A program made the translations under genes and the position numbers. From Amaricoccus solimangrovi (GTDB taxonomy: Bacteria > Pseudomonadota > Alphaproteobacteria > Rhodobacterales > Rhodobacteraceae), in assembly GCF_006385685.1 (NCBI RefSeq), contig NZ_VFRP01000004.1:124001-188000 (forward strand): a DNA stretch of 64,000 bases, read 5' to 3'. Positions 24,749 to 34,620 of this stretch are shown in pieces (within the stretch, counting starts at the first letter, position 1; the number at the start of each line of letters is the position of its first letter). The notes beneath the pieces were generated by a model. That model saw nothing but the letters and a program-made list of their open reading frames with translations, had not been told where the DNA came from and ran no database searches.

Positions 24749-24782
24749 CGGGGCTTCGTTAAGCCGAGCACCACCTACCGCC

Positions 24783-26096
24783 CTACGCCCGCGCCTCGAT
24801 CTTCCGATACCTCAACCCCAGCGTCACCCCGCGCGTCGTGTTCAGGATCATCAGCCCCGCCCAGAGTCCGTGATTGCCGATGAGCGGAATGAGCACCATC
24901 AGCGACAGCGCGTAGACCGCGACCGAGAGGAGCGCCGCGTCGCGCATGTCTCGGGTCTGGGTCGCGCCGATGAAGATGCCGTCGAGCATCCAGGCGGCGA
25001 TCCCGACCAGCGGCGCCGCGACCAGCCACGGCAGGTAGTGCCGCGCCGCCGCCCGCACCTCCTCCGAGGTCGTCATCACGTCGATGATCGCCGGTCCCGC
25101 GAGAAGGAACGCCGCCGACAGCGCCGCCGCGAAGCCGAGCCCCCATTGCGAGGACAGGACCGCCGCCTGGCGGAGCGCGCCCCGGGCGCGGTGGCCGAGC
25201 GCCTGGCCGACCAGCGCCTCGGCGGCGAAGGCGAAGCCGTCGAGCGCGTAGGCCGTCACCTCGAGGAACTGCAGCAGCACCTGGTTCGCGGCGAGGGTGA
25301 CGTCGCCGAAACCCGCGCCAAGGAACATGAAGCTCGTGAAGCAGCCCTGCAGCGCGATCGAGCGGATCATGATGTCGCCGTTGACCCGCGCCATCCGCCG
25401 CAGTTTCGCCGGATCGAAGACCCGCGCCCAGTCGCGCCACTGCGCGCCGGAAAAGGCCGCGCGGCAGAGCCAGAGGCCGAGCGCGAGCCCCGACCATTCC
25501 GCGATCAGCGTGCCGAGCGCCACGCCCGGCACGCCCCAGCCGAGGCCGAGCACGAAGGCGACCGAGCAGATCACGTTGACGCCGTTGGTGAAGAGCTGGA
25601 GCAGCAGCACGCCCCGCGCCCGCTCCATCGCGATGAGCCAGCCGGTCAGCGCATAGGCCGCGATCGCCGCGGGCGCGCCCCAGACCCGGATCGCGAGATA
25701 GCTCCGCGCCAGCCCCTCCACCTCCGCCGAGGCGGGGGCGATCCGGAAGGCCGCCCAGAAGATCGCCGCCTGGCCGAGGATCATCGCCGCCCCGGCGGCG
25801 AAGGCGATCATCACGCCCCGCGTCAGCAGCGCCCCGGTCTCGGCCACGTCGCCCGCGCCACGCGCCTGGGCGACCATGCCGGTCGTGCCCATCCTGAGGA
25901 AGCCGAAGATCCAGTAGATCGAGATCAGGATGATCGCGCCGAGCCCGACCGCGCCGATCGGCGCCGCGCGGCCGAGCTGGCCGACCACCGCGGTATCGAC
26001 CGCGCCGAGGATCGGCACCGTCGCGTTCGAGACGACGATGGGCAGCGCGACGGCCAGCACGCGGCGGTGGGTGATCGGGGCGACGACGGCGGACAT
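24783..26096 (-). CDS. MATE-family efflux transporter (DinF-like)
   Basis: 437-aa inner-membrane protein with twelve predicted helices in two halves, typical MATE/DinF. Visible are ALPIVVSNATVPILGAVDTAVVG at the N-terminus (family motif around the first helix pair) and YALDGFAFAAEALVGQALG in the second half. Such pumps expel cationic compounds or drugs with a sodium or proton gradient. It converges on the low-GC gene at 24095 and lies 36 bases downstream of the thioesterase pair on the same strand, possibly in one transcript. Confidence 0.92.
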   Translation of the reverse strand: MSAVVAPITHRRVLAVALPIVVSNATVPILGAVDTAVVGQLGRAAPIGAVGLGAIILISIYWIFGFLRMGTTGMVAQARGAGDVAETGALLTRGVMIAFAAGAAMILGQAAIFWAAFRIAPASAEVEGLARSYLAIRVWGAPAAIAAYALTGWLIAMERARGVLLLQLFTNGVNVICSVAFVLGLGWGVPGVALGTLIAEWSGLALGLWLCRAAFSGAQWRDWARVFDPAKLRRMARVNGDIMIRSIALQGCFTSFMFLGAGFGDVTLAANQVLLQFLEVTAYALDGFAFAAEALVGQALGHRARGALRQAAVLSSQWGLGFAAALSAAFLLAGPAIIDVMTTSEEVRAAARHYLPWLVAAPLVGIAAWMLDGIFIGATQTRDMRDAALLSVAVYALSLMVLIPLIGNHGLWAGLMILNTTRGVTLGLRYRKIEARA

Positions 26097-26132
26097 GGGC
26101 TCAGGCGCTCCGGGGCGCGACCGGGGCGCGCG

Positions 26133-26636
26133 TCACGCCGCGCCCTCCGGCATCAGGAAATGCCCGGTCGCCTGCGCGATCGGCCGGCCGCGGTTGTCCT
26201 GCCAGCCCTCGACATGGACGCTGGCGTAACGCCGCCCCATCCGCGCCACCCGGGCGCGGGCATAGACGTCGCGCGGCAGGCCGGAGCGCATGTAGTCGAT
26301 CGTGAAGTCGATCGTCTTCGGCCAGGGCGGGAAGCGGCCCGCCTCGATCTCCGCCGCCCCCGCGCCGCCGCCCTCCATCCGCTCCCAAGTGAGCGCCCAG
26401 GCGAGTTCCATGAGCGCGGTGATCTCGAGGAAGGCGCCGATCGCGCCGCCATGGAGCGCCGGGATCCGCGGATTGCCGATGAGCTTCTCGTCGAAGGGCA
26501 GCCGCGCGGTCAGTTCGTCCCCCCGGCGGTCGAACTCGACGCCGAGGTGGCGGACATAGGGCACGCTTCGCGCGAGATGGGCGAGCGCCGCGTCGCGCCG
26601 GCGCTTCGCGACCTGGACCGGCTCGATCTCCCTCAC
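26133..26636 (-). CDS. PaaI-type hotdog thioesterase 1
   Basis: 167-aa hotdog-fold acyl-CoA thioesterase. Core motifs: [17 protein letters not shown] with the catalytic-loop HGG, and [12 protein letters not shown] plus [15 protein letters not shown] strands. The start is a GTG at 26636 overlapping the upstream stop as GTGA, with GGGGAGGA before it. Paired with a second hotdog gene and divergent from the acyl-CoA catabolism cluster, so it probably releases CoA from stalled or excess acyl-CoA. The chain length preferred cannot be read from sequence. Confidence 0.88.
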   Translation of the reverse strand: MREIEPVQVAKRRRDAALAHLARSVPYVRHLGVEFDRRGDELTARLPFDEKLIGNPRIPALHGGAIGAFLEITALMELAWALTWERMEGGGAGAAEIEAGRFPPWPKTIDFTIDYMRSGLPRDVYARARVARMGRRYASVHVEGWQDNRGRPIAQATGHFLMPEGAA

Positions 26637-27082
26637 ACCACGTCCTCCCCTCTTCCGCCCTCGACCATGAAGGCGCCCGCCGCCGCCGCGACCGGCTCGC
26701 CGAGCCCGTCGGCGTAGGCGAAGGCGCGGACGAAGGCGACGCTGCGGGTGACGCGATAGCATTCCGCGCGGGCGGTGATCGCGCGCCCCGGCGGCGCCGC
26801 GCGCATGTAGTCGATCCGGAGGTCGATCGTCGCCGTCCTGCCCGGTGTCGAGGGATGGCTCATCACCGCCGCGCCGCAGCAGGTGTCGAGCAGCGTGGTC
26901 ACCACGCCGCCGTGCAGCACGCCGGTGTCGGGATCGCCGATGAAGCGCTCGTCATAGCCGAGGCGCAGCGCCGCCCGGCCGCCGCCGAGCTCGATCACCG
27001 CGATCCCGAGGTCGCGCGCATGCGGCAGCGCGTCGATGAACCGCTGCGCCCCCTCGATCCCGTCGCCATCGCCACCGGCCAT
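26633..27082 (-). CDS. PaaI-type hotdog thioesterase 2
   Basis: 149-aa hotdog-fold thioesterase, paralogous to the gene it overlaps. Motifs: [17 protein letters not shown] with the HGG loop and an acidic residue (D) five residues on, then [17 protein letters not shown] and [20 protein letters not shown] sits six bases before the ATG. First gene of the minus-strand unit, divergent from the MerR regulator across 201 bases holding two palindromes; likely co-regulated with beta-oxidation genes. Confidence 0.9.
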   Translation of the reverse strand: MAGGDGDGIEGAQRFIDALPHARDLGIAVIELGGGRAALRLGYDERFIGDPDTGVLHGGVVTTLLDTCCGAAVMSHPSTPGRTATIDLRIDYMRAAPPGRAITARAECYRVTRSVAFVRAFAYADGLGEPVAAAAGAFMVEGGRGEDVV

Positions 27083-27180
27083 GCCATTCTCCCTTTCGCG
27101 GCGAGAGATGGCCACATCCGGCCGGGCGGCACAATGGGCGGCCGCCCCCCCGATCAGCCCCCGACCCGCCACCCGCCCCG

Positions 27181-27212
27181 GGTGACGTCGCGTCACCTTG
27201 ACGTAAACGTCA
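27181..27212. promoter_or_regulatory. Two adjacent palindromes, candidate MerR operators
   Basis: GGTGACG-TCG-CGTCACC (27181-27197) and TGACGT-AA-ACGTCA (27199-27212) are perfect inverted repeats one base apart in the divergent promoter between thioesterases and MerR. The second resembles the ACGT-nn-ACGT type of site used by MerR-family regulators of acyl-CoA catabolism (LiuR-like); identity is inferred. Confidence 0.55.
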
Positions 27213-27283
27213 CTTTTCCGGCTTGCCTCGCGGCCGCGCCCGGCCAATCCTGCGCGGGGAGGAGATCCGGAGGGAGGTCCGCG

Positions 27284-27703
27284 ATGCCGGAGGAAACGCC
27301 GGACAGCGCCGCCGCCACGCGGGGCATCGGGCAGATGTGCGCCGAATTCGGCGTCACGCCCCGGACGCTGCGCTTCTACGAATCGCGCGAGCTGATCTCG
27401 CCGATCCGCAAGGGACAGCGCCGCCTCTATACCCGGCGCTGCGCGGCCCGGCTGAGCCTGATCCTGCGCGGCAAGCGCTTCGGCTTCAGCCTCGAGGACA
27501 TCCGCCAGCTCCTGAACCTCTACGACCTCGGCGACCAGCAGGTGACGCAGCTCGGCCGGACCTGCGCGCTCGGCGCCGAGCGGCTCGCCGCGATGCGGGC
27601 GCAGCGCGACGAGCTCGACCTTGCCATCGCCGATCTCGAGAAGCAGCTCGCCGCCGCCAGCGCCCTGCTCGCCCGGCGCTCCGAGACGGGCGCGCGCGCA
27701 TGA
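27284..27703 (+). CDS. MerR-family transcriptional regulator of the acyl-CoA cluster
   Basis: 139-aa regulator: MerR winged helix (about 15-85: [48 protein letters not shown]) followed by a dimerising coiled coil (95-135). No Cys cluster for metals, so it probably responds to an acyl-CoA or other metabolite. The stop overlaps the dehydrogenase start (ATGA), so the regulator is first in the operon it likely controls. Two palindromes upstream are its probable sites. GGAGGGAGG lies before the ATG at 27284. Confidence 0.9.
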   Translation: MPEETPDSAAATRGIGQMCAEFGVTPRTLRFYESRELISPIRKGQRRLYTRRCAARLSLILRGKRFGFSLEDIRQLLNLYDLGDQQVTQLGRTCALGAERLAAMRAQRDELDLAIADLEKQLAAASALLARRSETGARA

Positions 27704-29457
27704 GCTACGCCCCCCCGCTCGACGATCTCGCCTTTCTCCTCCACCGCGTCTTCGAGGTGGCGCGGAGCGGGATCCCCGGCTACGCCGAACTCGACCCCGA
27801 TACCACGGCCGCGATCCTCTCCGAGGCGGGCCGGCTCGCGACGGAGAGGCTCGCGCCGGTGAGCCGGGCCGGCGATCTGGAGGGCTGCCGGTTCGAGAAC
27901 GGCGTGGTGCGGGTGCCCGAGGGATTCAAGGCCGCCTACGACGCGGTGCGCGCGGGCGGCTGGACCGCGCTCGACCTCGATCCGGACTATGGCGGCCAGG
28001 GGATGCCGACGCTGATGAATTCGATCACCGGCGAGATGTTCGTCGCCGCGAACATGGCGCTCGACATGTACTGGGGCCTGACGCACGGCGCCTACAACGC
28101 GATCCACGCCCATGGCACGGCGGAGCAGAAGGCGACCTACCTGCCGAAATTCGCCTCCGGCGAATGGACCGGCACGATGAACCTGACCGAGCCGCAATGC
28201 GGCACCGACCTCGGCCTCCTGCGCACCCGGGCCGAGCCGCGCGGCGACGGAACATATTCGGTCAGCGGGCAGAAGATCTTCATCTCCTCGGGCGAGCACG
28301 ACCTCGCAGAGAACATCATCCACCTCGTGCTCGCGCGCATCCCCGGAGGCCCGCCGGGGGTGAAGGGGCTCTCGCTCCTGATCGTGCCGAAGTTCCTGCC
28401 GACGCCCGAGGGGACCCTCGGCGCGCGCAACGGCGTCTCCTGCGGCGCGATCGAGCGCAAGATGGGGATCCACGGCAACCCGACCTGCGTGATGAACTAC
28501 GACGGGGCAACCGGCTTCCTGATCGGCGAGCCGCACCGGGGCTTGCGCGCGATGTTCACGATGATGAACGAGGCCCGCCTCGCCGTCGCGGCGCAGGGGC
28601 TCGCCCAGGGCGCCGCGGCGCTCGCCCAGGCCAGCGCCTATGCCCGCGACCGGCGGCAGGGCCGCGCCCTGCCCGCGCCGGCGGAGCCGGGGGCGCCGGC
28701 CGATCCGCTCATCGTCCATCCCGACATCCGCCGTGCGCTGATGGACATGCGCGCCTTCGTCGAGGGCGGGCGGGCGCTGATGATCTGGGACGCGATGTTC
28801 CTCGACCGCGCGCGCGCGGGCGACGCGGAGGCGGAGGGGCTCGCCGCGCTGCTGACGCCGGTCTTGAAGGGCTTCCTGACCGACCGGGGCTTCGCGGCGA
28901 CGGTGGAGGCGCAGCAGGTCTTCGGCGGCCATGGCTACATCGAGGACTGGCCGATGAGCCAGCTGGTGCGCGACGCCCGGATCACGATGATCTACGAGGG
29001 GACGAACGGCATCCAGGCGCTCGACCTCGTCGGCCGCAAGCTCGCCCAGGACGGCGGCGCGCCGATGCGCGCCTTCCTCGCCATCGTGAAGGACTTCCTG
29101 CGCGAGGCGGAGGCCGGGACCGACGCCGAGTTCAAGGCCACCTTCCTCGATCCGCTCGCGGCGGCGATCGGGGACCTCGAGGCGGCGGTGCTGACCTTCC
29201 TGCGGGTGGGCATGACCAATCCGAACGCGGCGCTCGCGGGCTCGACCGATTTCCTGCACCTGCTCGGCCTCGTCTGCCTCGGCCTGATGTGGGCGCGCAT
29301 GGCCCGCGCCGCCGATGGCGATACGGCGTTCGACCGGGCGAAGCGGCTGACCGCGCGCCACTACATGACCCGCCTCCTGCCCGAGACCGCGCTCCGCCGC
29401 GCGCGGATCGAGGCCGACCCCGAACCGCTGCTCACCCTGCCGGCGGAGGCATTCTGA
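27700..29457 (+). CDS. Acyl-CoA dehydrogenase, long form (DmdC/FadE-like)
   Basis: 585-aa FAD enzyme introducing the alpha-beta double bond of acyl-CoA. Middle-domain blocks [13 protein letters not shown] and [13 protein letters not shown], catalytic glutamate E433 ([10 protein letters not shown]), [11 protein letters not shown], and an additional C-terminal domain (about 465-585) of the type found in DmdC and related large dehydrogenases. The substrate could be a fatty acyl-CoA or a methylthiopropionyl-CoA-like compound; the neighbours (thiolase, FadJ-like enzyme) favour general beta-oxidation. Overlaps the MerR gene by ATGA. Confidence 0.9.
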   Translation: MSYAPPLDDLAFLLHRVFEVARSGIPGYAELDPDTTAAILSEAGRLATERLAPVSRAGDLEGCRFENGVVRVPEGFKAAYDAVRAGGWTALDLDPDYGGQGMPTLMNSITGEMFVAANMALDMYWGLTHGAYNAIHAHGTAEQKATYLPKFASGEWTGTMNLTEPQCGTDLGLLRTRAEPRGDGTYSVSGQKIFISSGEHDLAENIIHLVLARIPGGPPGVKGLSLLIVPKFLPTPEGTLGARNGVSCGAIERKMGIHGNPTCVMNYDGATGFLIGEPHRGLRAMFTMMNEARLAVAAQGLAQGAAALAQASAYARDRRQGRALPAPAEPGAPADPLIVHPDIRRALMDMRAFVEGGRALMIWDAMFLDRARAGDAEAEGLAALLTPVLKGFLTDRGFAATVEAQQVFGGHGYIEDWPMSQLVRDARITMIYEGTNGIQALDLVGRKLAQDGGAPMRAFLAIVKDFLREAEAGTDAEFKATFLDPLAAAIGDLEAAVLTFLRVGMTNPNAALAGSTDFLHLLGLVCLGLMWARMARAADGDTAFDRAKRLTARHYMTRLLPETALRRARIEADPEPLLTLPAEAF

Positions 29458-29481
29458 CCGATACGTGACCCGAGGAAACCG

Positions 29482-30120
29482 ATGTCCGAATACCAGCTCC
29501 ATTCCTTCGCCCAGTCCGGCAATGCCTACAAGGTCGCGCTCCTGCTCGAGCTCGCCGGAGCGGACTGGGAGCCGGTCTGGGTGGATTTCTTCCACGGCGG
29601 GACCAAGACGCCGGACTATCTCGCGATGAACGAGATGGGCGAGGCGCCGGTGCTGGTGCATGGCGACCTCAGGCTCAGCCAGTCGGGCGTGATCCTCGAC
29701 TATCTCGCCCAGCGCTACCGCGACTACGCGCCGAAGTCGGAGGAGGAGCGGCGCGAGGTGCTGCGCTGGCTGCTCTGGGACAACCACAAGTTCACGAGCT
29801 ACATCGCGACGCTGCGCTTCCTGATGACCCTCGCCGCCCCCGACAAGCGCGACCCGGCGGTGATCGCCTTCCTCGACGGGCGGGCGCGGGCGGCGATGAA
29901 GGTGCTCGACCGCCATCTCGGCGCGCGCCCCTGGATCGTGGGGGAGCGGATGACGATCGCGGATTTCTCCTGCGCGGGCTATGTCTACTACGCCGAGGAA
30001 TACGGCGTCGACATGGCGGGCGAGTATCCCGGGATCGAGCGCTGGCGGAACGAGATCGCCGCGCTGCCCGGCTGGAAGCATCCCTACGACCTGCTGCCGG
30101 GCCATCCGCCCGGCGGCTGA
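29482..30120 (+). CDS. Glutathione S-transferase family protein
   Basis: 212-aa cytosolic GST-like protein: thioredoxin-fold N domain (1-78) with SFAQSGNAYKVALLLEL and the cis-Pro/Ser region EAPVLVHGD...LSQSGVIL, then the helical C domain (90-205) with WIVGERMTIADFSCAGY. The Ser at the usual catalytic place (SGNAYK) fits beta/zeta-like enzymes. Placed between acyl-CoA dehydrogenase and thiolase (24 and 12 bases), so it is part of this operon; the glutathione role in the pathway is unknown, perhaps detoxifying an electrophilic enoyl intermediate. Confidence 0.88.
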   Translation: MSEYQLHSFAQSGNAYKVALLLELAGADWEPVWVDFFHGGTKTPDYLAMNEMGEAPVLVHGDLRLSQSGVILDYLAQRYRDYAPKSEEERREVLRWLLWDNHKFTSYIATLRFLMTLAAPDKRDPAVIAFLDGRARAAMKVLDRHLGARPWIVGERMTIADFSCAGYVYYAEEYGVDMAGEYPGIERWRNEIAALPGWKHPYDLLPGHPPGG

Positions 30121-30132
30121 GAGGAGACGGAG

Positions 30133-31341
30133 ATGGCCGACGCCTATGTCTACGACGCGATCCGCACGCCGCGGGGCCGGGGCCGGGCCGATGGCGCGCT
30201 GCATGAGGTGACGGCGGTCCGGCTCTCGGCCGACGTGCTGAACGCGCTCCGCGCACGCACCGGCACGGCGACCGACACGGTCGAGGACGTGATCTGGGGC
30301 AATGTCACCCAGATCGGCGAGCAGGGCGGCTGCCTCGCGCGCTCCGCCGCGCTGCTCTCCGACCTGCCCGAGACGGTGCCGGGGCTCTCGATCAACCGTT
30401 TCTGCGCCAGCGGGCTCGAGGCGGTGAACCTCGCCGCCGCGCTCACCGAGGCGCGGGGCGGCGGCTATGTCGCGGGCGGGGTCGAGATGATGAGCCGGGT
30501 CGCGATGGGCTCGGACGGCGCGGCGATCGCGGTGGACCCGGCGCTGACCTTCGGCACGCATTTCGTGCCGCAGGGCATCGCCGCCGACCTGATCGCGACG
30601 AAACACGGCTTCACCCGCGACGATTGCGACGCCTACGCGGTCGAGAGCCAGCGCCGCGCCGCGCGCGCCTGGGAGGAAGGGCGCTTCGCCCGGAGCGTGG
30701 TGCCGGTCACGGACATCAACGGCCTGACGCTGCTCGAGCGCGACGAGCATCCCCGGCCCGGCACCGACATGCAGTCGCTCGGCGCGCTCCGCCCGGCGTT
30801 CAAGGACATGGGCGAGACGATGCCCGGTTTCGACGCGGTGGCGATCCTGCGCTATCCGGAGCTCGAGAAGATCGACCACGTCCATCACGCCGGCAATTCG
30901 AGCGGCATCGTCGACGGCGCGGCGGCGGTGCTGATCGGAGATTTCGACTTCGGCGTCCGCCACGGGCTGAAGCCCCGCGCCCGCGTCCGCGCGACGGCGA
31001 AGGTCGGGACCGATCCCACGATCATGCTGACCGGGCCGGTGCCCGCGACCGCGAAGGTGCTCGAAGCCGCCGGGATGGAGATCGGCGACATCGACCTCTT
31101 CGAGGTGAACGAGGCCTTCTCCGCCGTCGTGCTGCGCTTCCTTCAGGCCTTCGGCGCCGATCCGGCCAAGGTCAACGTGAACGGCGGCGCGATCGCGATG
31201 GGCCACCCGCTCGGCGCGACCGGCGCGATGATCCTCGGCACCGCGCTCGACGAGCTGGAACGATCGGGCGGGGAAACCGCGCTCGTCACCCTCTGCGTCG
31301 CCTCCGGCATGGGGGCCGCGACGATTCTGGAGCGCGTCTGA
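30133..31341 (+). CDS. Acetyl-CoA C-acyltransferase (thiolase II)
   Basis: 402-aa thiolase ending the beta-oxidation cycle by cleaving 3-ketoacyl-CoA. Active-site C91 ([12 protein letters not shown]), H358 ([13 protein letters not shown]) and C388 ([11 protein letters not shown]) are all present. GAGGAGA precedes the ATG; the stop shares one base with the bicupin start (TGATG). Cooperates with the FadJ-like enzyme two genes downstream, the usual FadA/FadB relation, although the order is interrupted by the bicupin. Confidence 0.93.
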   Translation: MADAYVYDAIRTPRGRGRADGALHEVTAVRLSADVLNALRARTGTATDTVEDVIWGNVTQIGEQGGCLARSAALLSDLPETVPGLSINRFCASGLEAVNLAAALTEARGGGYVAGGVEMMSRVAMGSDGAAIAVDPALTFGTHFVPQGIAADLIATKHGFTRDDCDAYAVESQRRAARAWEEGRFARSVVPVTDINGLTLLERDEHPRPGTDMQSLGALRPAFKDMGETMPGFDAVAILRYPELEKIDHVHHAGNSSGIVDGAAAVLIGDFDFGVRHGLKPRARVRATAKVGTDPTIMLTGPVPATAKVLEAAGMEIGDIDLFEVNEAFSAVVLRFLQAFGADPAKVNVNGGAIAMGHPLGATGAMILGTALDELERSGGETALVTLCVASGMGAATILERV

Positions 31342-32318
31342 TGCCGAGGATCGACCTGCCCCCCCGCCCGGAGTTCGAACTGACCCAAGGCTATGCCCCG
31401 CCGGAGCACGATCCCGGCCCCTTCGCCTCGATCCCGGTCGGCGAGATCGGCGGCCTTACCCGCTTCGGCGTCCGGATCGAGACGCTGCCGCCCGGCTCCG
31501 CCTCCTCGATGCGGCACTGGCACAGCGAGGAGGACGAATTCGCGCTGCTGCTCGACGGCGAACTGACGCTGGTCGAGGATACCGGCGAGACGGAGATGCG
31601 CCCCGGCGAGGCGGCGGGTTTTCCGCGGGGCCGGCCGAACGGGCATCACTTCGTCAACCGCTCCGCCGCCGAGGCGAGCTTCCTGATCGCCGGCAATCGC
31701 TCCCCCGCGGACATCTGCACCTATTCCGGCCAGGATCGCCAGTGCCGCCAGATCGGCGGCCGGGGCGTGATGACCCGCCGCGACGGAACGCCGCTCGAAC
31801 CCTCCGACGCCTCGGTTCCGACGGTGGAGGATCCGGTGCCGGACGTGCCCGGCGCCGTGATCGATGCCGCGGCCGCGCCCCATCTCTCCGGCGGCTCCTA
31901 TCCGCCGCCGCATGACGCGGTGACGACGCGCCGCTCCTGGATCCGGCTCGGGGCCGCGGCCGGGCTGACGCGGCTCGGGGTCAATCTCGTCACCATCGCG
32001 CCGGGCGGCTTCAGTTCGCTCCGCCACTGGCACACCGGCGTCGACGAGTTCCTGATCATGCGCGCGGGCGAGCTCACGCTGGTCGAGGACGAGGCCGAGA
32101 CGCCGATGCGCCCCGGCGACTGCGCCGCCTTCCCGGCGGGCAACGGCATCGGCCATCACCTGCGCAACGACACAGACGCCCCGGCGGTCTTTCTCGTCAT
32201 GTCGGACACGAACGAGCGCGACACCTGCCACTATCCGGATGTCGATCTCGTCGCGCATGTCGACGGCGCCCGGCGCTGGTACAGGCTGCGCGACGGGACC
32301 GTGATCAAGGAGTTCTAG
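31341..32318 (+). CDS. Tandem-duplicated cupin protein (bicupin)
   Basis: 325-aa soluble protein made of two near-copy cupin domains offset by exactly 170 residues. The first has RHWHSEEDEF (59-68) and GHHF (101-104), the second RHWHTGVDEF (229-238) and GHHL (271-274). Both keep HxH, the Glu and the distal His, so each can bind a metal. GELTLVED occurs in both (73-80, 243-250). It sits between thiolase and the FadJ-like gene with one-base overlap and two-base gap, so it is part of the operon. Activity unknown: metal-dependent dioxygenase, isomerase or ligand sensor are options. Confidence 0.82.
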   Translation: MPRIDLPPRPEFELTQGYAPPEHDPGPFASIPVGEIGGLTRFGVRIETLPPGSASSMRHWHSEEDEFALLLDGELTLVEDTGETEMRPGEAAGFPRGRPNGHHFVNRSAAEASFLIAGNRSPADICTYSGQDRQCRQIGGRGVMTRRDGTPLEPSDASVPTVEDPVPDVPGAVIDAAAAPHLSGGSYPPPHDAVTTRRSWIRLGAAAGLTRLGVNLVTIAPGGFSSLRHWHTGVDEFLIMRAGELTLVEDEAETPMRPGDCAAFPAGNGIGHHLRNDTDAPAVFLVMSDTNERDTCHYPDVDLVAHVDGARRWYRLRDGTVIKEF

Positions 32319-32320
32319 GG

Positions 32321-34510
32321 ATGGCGATCTTCACGCTCGAAACCGATGCCGAAGGGATCGCGACGATCACCTGGGACCTGCCCGGCCGGTCGATGAACAT
32401 CCTGACCTACGAGGGAATCGCGGAACTCGAAGCCGCCTTCGACGCCGCGCTCGCCGATCCGGCCGTCAGGGGGATCGTGCTGACCTCGGCCAAGCCCGAT
32501 TTCGCCGGCGGGATGGACCTCGGCATCCTCGCGCGGATGAAGGCGGAAGCGGGGCCGGAGCCGGCGCGCGGGCTCTTCGAGGGGCTCATGAACATGCACC
32601 GGCTGCTCCGCAAGATCGAGCGCGCCGGGATGGATCCGAAGACGCTCAAGGGCGGCAAGCCCGTCGCCTTCGCCTCGCCCGGCCTCTGCGCCGGGATCGG
32701 CACCGAGATCGCGCTTGCCTGCCACCGCCGCTTCCTCGCCGACCAGCCGAAGGCGCGGATCGGTCTGCCCGAAATCCTGCTCGGCATCTTCCCCGGCGCG
32801 GGCGGCACCACGCGGGTGAGCCGGATGCTCGGCCTGATGCCCGCGGCCCCGATCCTGCTCGAAGGCAGGATGCTCCGCGCGAAGGAAGCCCGCGCCGCCG
32901 GGCTGGTGGACGAGACCCCCGCGCCCGCGGACCTGCTTTCCGCCGCCCGCGCCTGGGTGCTTTCGGCCCAGGAGAACGACCTTGCGAAACCCTGGGACCG
33001 GAAGGGCTTCAAGATGCCCGGCGGCGCGCCCTATTCACACGAGGGGTTCATGACCTTCGTCGGCGCCTCGGCCATGGTCCAGGGCAAGACGCAGGGCGCC
33101 TATCCGGCGGCGAAGGCGATGCTCTCGGCGATCTACGAGGGCGCGCTGACCGATTTCGACACCGCGCTCCGGATCGAGGCGCGCTGGTTCACCCATGTCC
33201 TGATGAACCCGTCGTCCTCCGCGATGATCCGCACGCTCTTCCTCTCCAAACAGGCGCTGGAGAAGGGCGCCTCGCGCCCGGCGGGGGAGCCGGACCGGAG
33301 CGTGCGCCGGCTCGGCGTGATCGGCGCGGGAATGATGGGCGCCGGCATCGCCGGGGTGGCGGCGGAGGCGGGGATCGAGACGCTGCTCCTCGACCGCGAC
33401 GAGGCCGACGCGGAACGGGGCAAGGCCGGCCTCGCCGCCGCGCTCGACAAGCGCGTGGCGCGCGGCCGCCTCTCCCCGGAGCGGCGCGAAGAGATCCTCG
33501 GGCGGATCACCGCGGGCGCGGATTTCGCCGCCCTCGCCCCCTGCGACCTCGTGATCGAGGCGGTGTTCGAGGATCCCGCCGTCAAGGCCGACGTCATCGC
33601 GCGGGCCACCACGGCGCTGGGGCCGGAGGCCACCTTCGCCACCAACACCTCGACGCTCCCGGTCAGCGAACTCGCACGGGCGGCGGCGGACCCGAGCCGT
33701 TTCATCGGCATCCATTTCTTCTCGCCGGTGGAGCGGATGAAGCTCGTCGAGATCATCCTCGGCCGCGAGACCGGCCCCGCCGCCATCGCCCGGGCGCTCG
33801 ATTTCGTCCGCGCGCTCCGCAAGACGCCGATCACCGTGCAGGACGCGCGCTTCTTCTACGCCAACCGCTGCGTCCTGCCCTATGTGCTCGAGGGCGTCCG
33901 GATGGTGGCCGAGGGCGTCGCGCCCGCGCTGATCGAGAACGCGGCGAAGCAGCTCGGCTTCCCGCTCGGTCCGCTTCAGCTGACCGACGAGGTATCGATC
34001 GATCTCGGCGTGAAGATCGCGCGCGCGACGAAGGCGGCGCTCGGCTCCGCCTATCCGGCGAGCCCGGGCGACGCGGTGCTGGAGACGCTCGCGCTTCTCG
34101 GCCGGCTCGGGCGCAAGGCGGGCGCGGGCTTCTACGACTACGACGCGAAGGGCGGGCGCGCCGGCCTCTGGCCCGGCCTCGCGGATCACTGGCCGGTCGC
34201 CGCCGAACAGCCGGACCTCGCCGGGATCCGGAACCGCCTCGCGATGGTCCAGACGCTGGAGGCGGTCCGCGCGCTCGACGAGGGTGTGCTGGGCGATGTC
34301 CGCGAGGGCGACGTGGGCGCGATCCTCGGCTGGGGCTACATGCCCTGGACCGGCGGGCCTTTCTCCTGGCTCGACATGCTGGGCGCTCCGCGCGCGGTGG
34401 AGATGGCGCGCGACCTCGCCGCCCGCCACGGCGCCCGGTTCGACCCGCCCCGGCGTCTTCTCGACCTCGCGGAGAGCGGCGGCGCCTTCTATCCGGCCGA
34501 CGCCGCCTGA
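32321..34510 (+). CDS. fadJ: Bifunctional enoyl-CoA hydratase / 3-hydroxyacyl-CoA dehydrogenase (FadJ/FadB-like)
   Basis: 729-aa trifunctional-alpha type enzyme. The crotonase domain (1 to about 200) has oxyanion-hole regions FAGGMDLGIL and CAGIGTEIALACH with GLPEILLGIFPGAGG. The NAD domain starts near 329 (LGVIGAGMMGAGIAG), with the catalytic His region GIHFFSPVERMKLVE. The C-terminal dehydrogenase domains carry DEVSIDLGVKIA and WGYMPWTGG. It follows the bicupin by two bases and completes the cycle with the acyl-CoA dehydrogenase and thiolase upstream. Last gene of the operon. Confidence 0.93.
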   Translation: MAIFTLETDAEGIATITWDLPGRSMNILTYEGIAELEAAFDAALADPAVRGIVLTSAKPDFAGGMDLGILARMKAEAGPEPARGLFEGLMNMHRLLRKIERAGMDPKTLKGGKPVAFASPGLCAGIGTEIALACHRRFLADQPKARIGLPEILLGIFPGAGGTTRVSRMLGLMPAAPILLEGRMLRAKEARAAGLVDETPAPADLLSAARAWVLSAQENDLAKPWDRKGFKMPGGAPYSHEGFMTFVGASAMVQGKTQGAYPAAKAMLSAIYEGALTDFDTALRIEARWFTHVLMNPSSSAMIRTLFLSKQALEKGASRPAGEPDRSVRRLGVIGAGMMGAGIAGVAAEAGIETLLLDRDEADAERGKAGLAAALDKRVARGRLSPERREEILGRITAGADFAALAPCDLVIEAVFEDPAVKADVIARATTALGPEATFATNTSTLPVSELARAAADPSRFIGIHFFSPVERMKLVEIILGRETGPAAIARALDFVRALRKTPITVQDARFFYANRCVLPYVLEGVRMVAEGVAPALIENAAKQLGFPLGPLQLTDEVSIDLGVKIARATKAALGSAYPASPGDAVLETLALLGRLGRKAGAGFYDYDAKGGRAGLWPGLADHWPVAAEQPDLAGIRNRLAMVQTLEAVRALDEGVLGDVREGDVGAILGWGYMPWTGGPFSWLDMLGAPRAVEMARDLAARHGARFDPPRRLLDLAESGGAFYPADAA

Positions 34511-34620
34511 GGCTGCCGGTCGCCTCCGAAGGAAGCGCGGGGGAGACGCCTTTCGGCCCGCCCGCCCTTTCCTGCGGCGGCGTCCTGCTCTAGACCGGGT
34601 CGCACCGTCCCCAGTTCCGA

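Noticed and set aside
24752-24765. Terminator between the low-GC gene and MATE gene
   Set aside because: Only a 5-bp stem (GGCTT/AAGCC) without a T-run; not convincing.
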